Part shown: positions 55,843 through 64,000 of the stretch, one piece after another
Layout of the letters: each line of letters starts with the position of its first letter
Position numbering within the stretch: position 1 is the first letter of the stretch
Source of the DNA: Avena insularis
Taxonomy: Eukaryota; Streptophyta; Magnoliopsida; Poales; Poaceae
Assembly (NCBI GenBank): GCA_023614405.1
Contig: CM042685.1
Coordinates: 88,030,684 to 88,094,683, forward strand
Length of the DNA: 64,000 nucleotides
Direction: 5' to 3'
The notes under the pieces: generated by a model
Seen by the model: only the letters and a program-made list of their open reading frames with translations
Database searches by the model: none
Told to the model about the DNA's origin: nothing
Position numbers and translations under genes: made by a program

Positions 55843-58652
55843 TCAATCCCATCCTGGCAAAGAAGGAGCACCTCCATAATATGGCGAAGAAGTTCCTTCA
55901 TCTTGGTACGAACTCGAGGAAGCCCCTACGTAGTGCGCAGAGTAGTCATAAGAGGGCGCATCCCCCTGGTGCCACCCGTGGAAACCAAGAAAGCGGAGCT
56001 TCTCATACATCTCCTCCTTGGAGCACGACCATGGCCTCCTAAAAATACTGAACAAAGTAGACTGTGGCAAGGGAATTTCCCTCTCCTCTCCGTCAGTAAA
56101 CAACATCCTGTAAACTAAACTCTCAATGCTAGATCTAGCAGTAACAAAGTGATGTGCTTTCATGATAGCTAGATCAACCCTCCGTGGGGCCAGCACTGTA
56201 TCATTCAGATCAACAGAAAGGTCCAAGGCAGCAACTACGCATGCAGCAATAGTGCCCCATAAATGGGTCCTCTAGAAGCTAGGCGGCGAGCAATGAGAGA
56301 ACCAAGATTATACTTTGTTTCATTATTAACTGCAGTAGCGAGAAAAGCAAATGATAATGAGAAACATTACTAGTGTTCTCCCTACCAAGAATGCTAGTGG
56401 CAAGATAGTAAGCAAAATATCTAAGAGCTGGGAGTGAAATGTTTCTTATCTTCCCACGCTAGGCTGCATGGTCATCATCATTTTTTATACCTCGGTAGAG
56501 TTCTAGCAAATCAGTAGGTCTACCCTGGATCATCTTTGCTATTCTAGTCATGCGAATACCTATAATGCTGCAAAATCTTTCCAATGGCATGGTGATAGGT
56601 TTTGAAGGGAATATGCCCGAGAGGCAATAATAAAGTGGTTATTATCGTATTCCTTATTTATGATAAATATTTATTTTACATGCTATAATTGTATTAATAC
56701 GGAGACATTAATACATGTGTGTTTAATAAACAAAAAGGAAGTTCCTAGTTATGCCTCTCTTTTAAACTAGCTCTTTGATTAATAAGATGATCAAAGGTTT
56801 CCTGATCATAAACATTGGATGTTGTTAATAACGAGGTCACAACATTGTTGGAATGATGTGATGAATATTCATCTGAAGTATAGCATTACGATCAAGGTCA
56901 TTGTGTTTATATTGCTATAACATCATACACAGTAATCTTAGTCCTTAGACCATGAGATCATGTCAATCACTAACACCGGAAGAGTATCTTGATAACATCA
57001 AACGTCACACCGTAACAGGGTGACTATAAAGATGGGTTCAGTGCTACGAACGTGCTATGCTGAGGCTCATGGATCAAGAGTGGAATTTTTCCATCCCGAT
57101 GACGGAGAGATATACTCTGGGCCCTCTCGGTGATATCACATTAATTAGCTTGCAAGCAAGTGATTTGATCACTAGAATGTTATATCACGGGAACGAGAAA
57201 GGAGTATATGTCGGTAACGAGATCAAACTAGGTATGAAGATACAGATGATCGAAACTCGAACATGTAATATATCGCGAGACAAAGGGATTGAGTTACATG
57301 CGTATAAGGTTCACACGATCACATAATTCATCGTTGAATATGTGGGAGTCAGTACGGATCTCCAGGTCCCGCTGCTGATTATTGATCGGAGAGGGGTCTC
57401 AAACATGTCTACATTATTCACGAACCGTAGGGTGACACACTTAAGGGATACCGACACCATTTTGAGCAAATAATATGCTAGAGAAAGAAAAAGGAAAGCG
57501 CGGGAATTTATTTCACTAGACACCGAATCTATTTCAGTTGAAATTGCTGAAACTGGTTCTGCATGTGAAATTGAATACTAGCAAGGGGTTTTATGTGAAT
57601 GTTTGTTAATTAAAGTAATTAACAAAATTCTGAATAAAATAAAAGAGTTTTATTTAAATTAGAGCTTGCATTAAATTTGGTGAAAGTTTAATGCATGTGA
57701 GTGGATTTTTGAGTGGAGGCTCTTTTATGGGAGTGGAGGCTTTTCATTTTGAGTGGGAGCTCCACCCACATGAATGTGGAAGAGGTGGGGGCAGCCACCA
57801 TGGCTATGCTCCATGTCCCTTGGGTTCCCCCCTCTCCCTATAAAAAGGCCCCCCTCTCCTCCTCTCAAAGCACACCTCCTCGCGAACGATCTCTCTCCCC
57901 CCTTTAGAATTCCCCATGGTCTCGGATCAACGAGATACATGTTCCCGGTGGCTTTTTTGGAAAGATTTGTTTCTTCCGATGCTTCGTTGGAGCGAGGGAG
58001 AGGAGGTTGTCGGGTTACCCGGACGTGTGTGCCATCATGGATGCACCACTGCTTTGCGGTGCTGGACTTGATGGTGCTGGACCGGCTGGACCAGATGGAC
58101 ATCATCACGATCTTGAGATCGGCTAGCGTTCATCTACATCATCCACGAGTACAACCTCGTTAACTCTATTTGGTCTTCGAGGGTATGTATTCTATGGATG
58201 TATATCCACCCGTTGCTTGTATCTAGTAGATAGATCTTGGTACTTAGGTGTTCCCATCGTAGGAAATTTTTTGTTTTTGACGCTGCGAACCCAACAGGTT
58301 TATCATAGATTTTGAATGAAACAGTTGACCTATAAGGGGTATTAGTGAAAGTGAAGCTTTCAACAAAGGTTTCGGTGAGCAAAGCATATTGCTCACTCTC
58401 ATCCTGCATGTAAGTGGTTAGACCAACCCTCTGAACATGAAGTATAAAATCCTCGAGGATCCCTGCAACTTGCAAAAAGACAAAACAAGGGAAGGTAGAT
58501 GGGTGCGCATCTCCATCATCTCCCTCATTGCCAAAGTACGGCGCAATACGATCTTCATTATATGATGGCCTAAATTGAGAGGATGATTTCGATGTCCTTG
58601 CCCTCCTAGGTGTATCTATTTCAATCACTTCTCCAAAAGTATGGTTGTCCAT
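55843..58652 (-). pseudogene. Extra ORF of element F, split by a solo LTR
   Basis: ATG 58652 opens MDNHTFGEVIEIDTPRRARTSKSSS. QFRPSYNEDRIAPYFGNEGD, LEDFILHVQRVGLTTYMQDESEQYALLTETFVESF and YRSTVSFKIYDKP follow, then the solo LTR at 58296-56603. On the far side the frame resumes as PITMPLERFCSIIGIRMTRIAKMIQ, LRYFAYYLATSILGRENTSNVSH, then after stops MDLSVDLNDTVLAPRRVDLAIMKAHHFVTARSS to SLPGWD at 55843. This pattern resembles the ORF found in Athila-type grass elements, a tentative match. The Tyr/Ser-rich C-terminus (YDYSAHYVGASSSSYQDEG) is notable. It is broken by stops as well as by the insertion. Confidence 0.6.
56603..58296 (+). repeat. Solo LTR of an Angela/BARE-like Copia (1694 bp)
   Basis: It begins TGAAGGGAATATGCCCGAGAGGCAATAATAAA-like sequence, ends GAACCCAACA and carries the family-typical CTTAGACCATGAGATCATGT and GGTAACGAGATCAAAC blocks. 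A perfect target duplication ggttt flanks it (56598-56602 and 58297-58301). The internal region is gone, as expected after LTR-LTR recombination. Strand follows the usual orientation of that LTR. Confidence 0.88.
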
Positions 58653-59557
58653 CTCTCTTTTTCTGAAATTTTTAGACAAACATCAAACCAAGTGATTTCC
58701 AAGCTAATAGATGATGGGGAACTACTATAGGGACTTGTAAGAGGGAAAAACATGCATCATAATGATTTCTCTAAGCATAAAACAAGCATGCAAACTCACA
58801 TAACCTGTCACCTATAGTAGCAAAATACTCAAGATATAGTTCACCAATCAAAAATCTAATTGGACAAGCGGAGGAGTCACATACCGAAGAGCAAACCCTC
58901 CAAAAATCAGCAGCTAAAGTGGGCTGAGCAAGGAGATCGAAAATCGCAAGCAAGAACACAAGCTTTGAGAAATTTTTTGGGGTTTTCTCGGGAGAGAGAG
59001 AGTGGAGTGGCAGGTGGGAGAGTAACTAGAGGGACAGGGGTGGACCACACCATGTCCAGGCACGCCCCTGGTCTGGCCACGCCACCAGGTGTTGTGCCTA
59101 CCTATTGGGCCCCCCTGGGTCGCTCCAGGTACCTCTCTTCCCCTGTTTTTCCATAAAAATTTAATATGAATTTTCTAGAATTTTTCGAGAAGCTTTATTT
59201 TTGAGCAATTTTCAGGCATTGATAAATGATTTTCTCGCAGAAAAAATATTTTGGAAATATGCAAAATAAAACTAAAACTAAAACCATAGAAGTTCTAAGA
59301 CACTCTAATATGCAAGCTACTAGCAATACTAAGATGAACAAGGTGAAGAGCAAAGATTGGAAATGTGAAAGTAAAAGTGTGCAAGGATAATCATGGTGAA
59401 AACATTGTTTTGTTCTTCCAAAATCCCTTTCTTAACAAGGTTGATCAGGTCTTGTTACCAAAACAATTTTATATAAAAAACTTTGCATTTCACTAAATGA
59501 TTATGTTACCTCAATCTTGATAGCAATAGTCTGAATCATAATAGTTTCAGAATTTTC

Positions 59558-59749
59558 TTATGGCATGGGACAATATATTTCTCCAACTTTGATGCCCTCA
59601 ATATTTTCAATTGAATTTAGGCCATAAGTCTTATCAATTTTCTTGGGAAAATAAATAGTATGTTCCTTATCACTAACATTAAAAGTTACTTTTCCTTGAT
59701 AACAATTAATGGAGAATTTTAACATGCGGCCCGAAAGTTCAGACTCCAA
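59558..59749 (-). pseudogene. C-terminal gag/protease-like fragment of element F
   Basis: A 63-codon open frame: LSGRMLKFSINCYQGKVTF, TIYFPKKIDKTYGLNSIENIEGIKVG. It resembles the end of the gag-protease frame of RT-less Gypsy elements. This is weak family evidence. The 59150-59557 stretch to its left has no gene. Confidence 0.4.
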
Positions 59750-59757
59750 GGCAACGC

Positions 59758-60284
59758 GGGGTCCAAGTTGTGTGTAATATCACGGAAGGGCTGTAGTAGC
59801 TTCGCCAATTGTCGTGAGGGGCCAAATGGGGTTAAATACAAATCTAACGGCTAAACGATCATTTGAACCAGTCAAAAATTGTTGAACTCAAATCCCGCCG
59901 TTAGGTCAACTCTTCTTGCATTGACCCGTCAGTAGTTCCCGTTATCCTTTGTGGTCGTGGACTGGTTTACCCCTGCGAGGACTATATCTTCTTCTCTGCT
60001 CTACTCTTCTCCCCTATTGTTCCCCTCTCCATTACCTTGCTTAGCTCCGTATAATGGTCTCCAGATCAGAGCTCGCTGTTGACCTCCTTGCGTCCCCACC
60101 ATGGCCTCCATGCCGTGTGTCTGTTAACCGTCTTGCGATCTCCACCATCCCCGCCATGGCTGGTCAACCTCCCACGCCCTTAATATAAGCTCGTTGCCAT
60201 CGCCCTCACCTCGTTTTTTCTAGTCAGCGTGTCGGAGCTTCGCGTCTCCAGCCTAGCCTCTCGCCGCTGCCTAGACCTTCTCGC
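59758..60284 (+). other. Upstream sequence of the DUF4283-like gene
   Basis: No repeat recognised. CT-rich with several ATG-containing short frames; it could be a promoter and 5' UTR. No clear TATA box. Confidence 0.35.
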
Positions 60285-61111
60285 ATGGCGGAGGGCGTCT
60301 GGCCGGGTAATCCGTACCGGCGACCGGCCTCGGGCAGTTGCATGCTGTCGCGCACCCTAGGCACGGTAGCCCTGGCAGAGGAGATCAATGACAACGCTCT
60401 CATGGCCACCGTGCTGGCACGTGTCCCGTCGTTTCCCCGGCAGACTTGCTGTCGGCTTTCATGTCTCGTTTTGGGATCATACGAAAAGTGGTCAATATTG
60501 AGGTATGCGTGCCACCATTCGATTTCTTTGTCTGGTTCGCCCACAGCTCATATAGCGAGCGTGTTCTGCATTCTTCCCGTTCTTTTGAGTGTTATGGGGA
60601 GAAAATGAGCTTCCTGCGTTAGCATCGCGCCTGTGGGTGGGACTATCGCTTGGGGCAGCTTTGTTTCTTCTGTAAACTCGGCCTTGATGGCCTCCCTTTG
60701 CATGATTGGGAACCGGAGGCCCTCAAGCAGGTCGTTAGTAGCCTTGGCGGCGAGCTGTTGGAGATTGTGCCACCGAGCGACAGATGGATCATCGAGGTAA
60801 AGGCGTGGTTCAAATATCTAGACATTGTTTCTAAGATGTACAATGTGGAGATTCCAAGAAGGGCAAGAGGACAGCTTTGCTGGAAGCATCCAGTGATCAT
60901 CCACCTGCAGGAGGTTCTGGATCCGGTACATGGCATTCAGGACCCCGGAGAGGCGGACAGAAAGCATCCTCGTCGCCTGCAGTGTTGGCCTGGAAGGATC
61001 GATGGCATAGGACCACCACCGTTCCACGACGGAGCGCACGGTTTCTGTGGGGGGACCGGGCATGGACAGGCTGGTGGTTCTGATTTCCCTCGAGTGAAGA
61101 CAGAGGTTTAG
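60285..61111 (+). pseudogene. DUF4283-like coding sequence, frameshifted and with a stop
   Basis: The start lies in the frame MAEGVWPGNPYRRPASGSC ... NALMATVLARVPSFP. A frameshift near 60440 leads into LLSAFMSRFGIIRKVVNIEVCVPPFDFFVWF. A TAG at 60620-60622 probably replaces the Trp of LRWHRACGWDY. The frame then continues with LCFFCKLGLDGLPLHDWEPEALKQVV and IVPPSDRWIIEVKAWFKYLD, to 61111. The order of hydrophobic FDFFVWF, a WDY, a GLPxHxWxxE block and a PPSDR block fits the DUF4283-type proteins that are abundant in Triticeae genomes. A zinc knuckle may once have followed. Not a functional gene here. It may have been carried by a mobile element. Confidence 0.6.
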
Positions 61112-61174
61112 TGAATCTGAAAGATTGCCGACTTGAGAGTCAAGCACGTAGTACACCTTATGTAATAGTTTGAA

Positions 61175-61345
61175 CTGCTATAGTATGTGTGGCTACTGAA
61201 TTTGTAATGTATGGCTACTGAATTTGTAGTATGTGTCGCTAATGATTTGTAGTTTGTGTGGCTAATGATTTTGTAGTACGCGTGGCTAATAATTTGTAGT
61301 TTGTGTGTCTAATGAATTTTTAGTATGTGTTCCTAATGAATTTGT
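61175..61345. repeat. Degenerate minisatellite, about 28-bp period
   Basis: About six imperfect copies of TGTGTGGCTAATGAATTTGTAGTA in direct order. The flank 61346-61840 shows nothing else. Confidence 0.75.
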
Positions 61346-61923
61346 GTGCATAACCAAGGTTAGTCTCGTGAAAAGAGGGTGGGCGAGCAATGATCAATGT
61401 CACCATTGCCGGGAAAATGCTGCTGGTGAGCGATCCAAAAAGCATGAAATGATGCTGGTTTGTATGCCTCGAACAATTTATACATATATTTGTTCAAGCT
61501 GGTGTGTGATTCTGCATGGAACTTGCATGAATAAACCACCCAAGATCAGTTCATAAAATGTTGTCTGAATCTTGTCTGCCTTGGATAAGTATGACAGTAA
61601 ACTGAATTCAACCGCCGGTAGTAATTGAATAAATATATACATCTTGATAGTATTTGGTTACTTCCGAACTAGTTCCATACTACAGTATGGGATAGCTGCG
61701 CAAAAGGGGGCTATTGCCTCTACAAAAGGCATTCTACAGACTTAGTCTCTAAACTTTAACTATTCTACACTAAAGAAACTACATATCTCCACCATAAAAG
61801 ATGGCTGGCCAATTGCCTTGAGAGGACGTAAGTTCAGCGATCATTCAACCACAACTGATTTTTTTCCTTCCTGCCAAACTTTAAGAGATCTGCAATGTTC
61901 ATGCACTAGTTGACGCGCTTGAA

Positions 61924-62397
61924 CTAGTCCCGGTTCAGTACGAACAGCTGTGTCGCTGCAACGATTTCTTTGAAGGTGAACTCCGGCTTCTTGTGCCAGG
62001 AATCGTAGGTCCCTGTGAATCTGAACCTGAATTTCGGCACTGAGCTGTTGCCCGTCGTCAGCTTCAGCTGTCGAACACTCCAACAAGTTGAGTGTAGATG
62101 GAAGCACGCCTCCGCGGTGTGGCCGCCGATGATGCGTAGGATGGATCGCCTTTGCCGCTGAAGGCGTGCGCCCAGATTGCTCCACGGCGTGAGTTTGTTG
62201 ACCTTGGCGCCGCCCTGTTCGGGGGTTTGTTTCCTCGACAGCAAGCTCGCAGGCACGCTTCGGAACCTACCTTCTTTCTTGTGCACAAAGCACACGAAAA
62301 TGTCGTCGTGCGCATTCTCCATGATGCTTGGTGGGTCCTTCTCGAAGCCGTGGTGGCCTTCGTCGTTGCCATTGCCGCCGCCGCAGATGCAGCACAT
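61924..62397 (-). CDS. Unrecognised 157-aa ORF
   Basis: ATG at 62397-62395, TAG at the end, no interruption, and GC-rich third positions as in grass genes. The N-terminus is Cys/Gly-rich (MCCICGGGNGNDEG). Then come DDIFVCFVHKKEGRFRSVPASLLSRK and RIIGGHTAEACFHLHSTCWSVRQLKL, and FRFRFTGTYDSWHKKPEFTFKEIVAATQLFV near the C-terminus. The Cys/His content (AEACFHLHSTC) could bind metal but no family is recognised. It faces away from the MULE frame starting at 62522, 125 bp off, an arrangement that could reflect a shared promoter or gene capture. A TTTGCAG directly before the ATG could be a splice acceptor. Chance is possible. Confidence 0.4.
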   Translation of the reverse strand: MCCICGGGNGNDEGHHGFEKDPPSIMENAHDDIFVCFVHKKEGRFRSVPASLLSRKQTPEQGGAKVNKLTPWSNLGARLQRQRRSILRIIGGHTAEACFHLHSTCWSVRQLKLTTGNSSVPKFRFRFTGTYDSWHKKPEFTFKEIVAATQLFVLNRD

Positions 62398-62521
62398 TCT
62401 GCAAAATCAACCATCTCGGATGGCAATGGATCCCATTGAATGTGTCGTACATACTCCCTGAAGGGTAAGAACTGCAATTCCATCTCTGGATCTCCCAATT
62501 AGCGTTTCTAGTACCGTGTTG

Positions 62522-63019
62522 ATGGACAGGATCTATGTTGGTGACCGTAGGACATCTGCTTCATCCAGATTTCTGTTGAAGATTTGGCATGGGTGTCAGA
62601 CTGAAACCTTATCCGATGGTAGAATCGCAGTTACCAGTGGATTTGATTATCGGCTGATAGTATACGCGAAGGACATAACTCTAAGTGACTTGCACATGCA
62701 ATTTGGCAAGATTACCATTGGCCAGCATGATGAATTCGTAATAAGGTACTACGACACAAATTCACAGACTTTCTACGATGTTAGAACTAAGGAGGCTCTG
62801 GCCATGATGTGGAGTAAACACCTCGGCACAGGGACTGTGCTGATGTCTGTGCACATTGTGAACAAAGATACTATGGAAGGTACTATCATGAATGATACCG
62901 TGTCGTGTGGAACATGAACAGAGCAGGCTCTGTTTTCGATACCGAGGGTGACCGACCAACCTTTCGTTGAGCATGAAGACATCGAAATGTGTGGCGGTCA
63001 GGGTGATTTTGTGCTCGAA

Positions 63020-63057
<38 letters not shown>

Positions 63058-64000
63058 GAAAGCATATCCAGAGGTGGCTGCTGACCCTGATAGGATGGAG
63101 AGTAGGGAATATTTGGTTGATTCGAACTATGAGCCTGACTATGGGACTGATGAGGAAGAGGAATTTGAGGATGGGGAAATGGGATGATATATGATGACAA
63201 AGAAGAGGACATGCCATTGATACACTTTGACAGGGTCAACCCTACAATTGATGAGGCAACTGTCTTTCATACTGTGGATGAATGCAGATATGCCGTTGCT
63301 ACCTATGCAATAAGAGTTGGGTTCAAATTTATCATTGAAAAGATCGACCAAAAGATTTTTAGGGTGTATTGTAGGGAAAGTAAGGTGTGTAAATGGAGAT
63401 TGCATGCATCTCCAATGCGGGGTGGACACCCATTTTAGGTTTCAATAGCTACATTTAGTTTTGGTCTTTCTCATATTTGTTCTGCTGATGAGTCCTCTAA
63501 TTTATTTTTATTCCAATTGAATGCAGATCAAGGTAAACACAAAGAAACATAACTTCCCTAATACTTATTTAAGTGATAAAGTTAGACCGGCGACAACCAA
63601 GTGGATTGCTGCTAAGGTACTTACCTAGGTGAGGCAGGATTGTAGCATTGGACCTGCTAAACTTAGAACTAAGCTTCGCAAAAAGTGGACTGACAGTTTT
63701 TATTCCTTACCATAGTGTCTTTGATGGGAAGGAGATGGCTCTAGACTTCATTCAGGGCAAGTGGACTGACAGTTTTCACATGTTGTATAGTTTCAAAGCT
63801 GAGGTAGAGAAGACATCACCTGGTAGTATTGTTGACATTGATTAGAGGTTGTGAGAGGAAGATAAAAGGTCTGAAGGGGGGTCAAGTATAAGTAGGCGGA
63901 TAAGAAATGCTTCAGGAGATGTTTTGTCTGCCTGAAGGCATGCTAGAACGGGTTCCTAGACGGCTGCAGGCCATACTTGGCAACATATGCAACTTCTTTA
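62522..64000 (+). pseudogene. MuDR-type MULE transposase, N-terminal part
   Basis: ATG 62522 (MDRIYVGDRRTSASS); the frame is broken by TGA at 62915-62917. An acidic stretch with a 12-Asp run and DEEEEFEDGEMG follows, then a frameshift near 63184. The DNA-binding domain comes next (VFHTVDECRYAVATYAIRVGFKFI, VYCRESKVCKWRLHASPM). An 88-nt intron is likely at 63439-63526; the codon at its donor is TAG where CAG is expected. The next exon opens IKVNTKKHNFPNTYLSD (Cys expected where Phe is) and has another TAG (KVLT*VRQD). Later frames give YSFKAEVEKTSPGSIVDID and FVCLKAC*NGFLDGCRPYLATYATSL, where the first catalytic Asp region reads TYA. Runs off the edge. Clearly dead. Confidence 0.85.
63020..63055 (+). 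repeat. (GAT)12 microsatellite in the MULE frame
   Basis: Twelve perfect GAT units encode a poly-Asp run. Confidence 0.95.

Larger units (their letters stand above)
55740..59757 (-). mobile_element. Third RT-less Gypsy relative (element F), interrupted by a solo LTR
   Basis: On the minus strand, the end of a gag-protease-like frame (59749-59558) is followed by a spacer with a GC-rich patch (58980-59150) and a long extra ORF (58652 to about 55843). A CTCCCCCAAGCTT motif near 55808 is also found after the extra ORF in copy B. The layout mirrors copies A and B. No RT is seen. The right border near 59757 is a guess. Confidence 0.6.

Noticed and set aside
62762..63239. Minus-strand frames with Ile or His runs
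   Set aside because: They are translations of the opposite strand of the (GAT)12 repeat within the MULE frame.
1..64000. An intact host metabolic or regulatory gene
   Set aside because: I looked on both strands and found none beyond the uncertain ORF at 61924-62397 and the broken DUF4283-like sequence.

Overview
The window looks like a repeat-rich intergenic block from a large grass genome, most likely a pooid (wheat, barley, rye, oat or ryegrass group). The reasons are Angela/BARE-type Copia LTR sequence, a Sirevirus-type Copia, grass-type Gypsy gag-pol proteins, a CACTA end with an Ulp1-like protease and a MuDR-type MULE. Organism assignment is inference. I see no convincing intact host gene; almost everything is nested mobile DNA, mostly decayed.

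Layout. 1-16,673 is a Russian-doll stack: a Sirevirus-like Copia (2813-13787, target duplication cctct) sits inside the gag of a minus-strand Gypsy (1-15288), which abuts the 3' end of a CACTA transposon (to 16673), which in turn abuts the 3' part of a non-autonomous Gypsy, copy A (16674-22473). From 22474 to 37133 there is a Gypsy with about 4-kb LTRs and a chromodomain-like integrase tail (element C), arranged LTR-internal-LTR-partial internal and inserted in an LTR of the A/B family. 37134-43213 is copy B of the non-autonomous Gypsy. 43214-45243 and 54104-55430 are parts of a PF04195-type ('putative gypsy type transposon') gene split by element D (45244-54103, target duplication ccggg). D has about 4.1-kb LTRs around only 0.7 kb of internal DNA. 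55740-59757 is another RT-less Gypsy relative (F) carrying an Angela/BARE-like solo LTR (56603-58296, target duplication ggttt). 59758-64000 is less repetitive: a broken DUF4283-like coding stretch, a minisatellite, an unrecognised 157-aa minus-strand ORF, and the N-terminal part of a decayed MuDR-type transposase running off the edge.

How the parts work together. The Gypsy and Copia genes would normally make capsid (gag), protease, reverse transcriptase/RNase H and integrase for copy-and-paste transposition. Here nearly all are interrupted by stops, many explained by C-to-T change, and three of the four visible RT active sites have lost a catalytic aspartate. A, B and F carry gag/protease and an extra 3' ORF but no RT, so they would depend on a partner. 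The most distinctive signal is a family of GGCGGATTATCCGCC-type palindromes that fills the LTRs of the Sirevirus-like Copia and also recurs inside its integrase-RT linker and around its extra 3' ORF.
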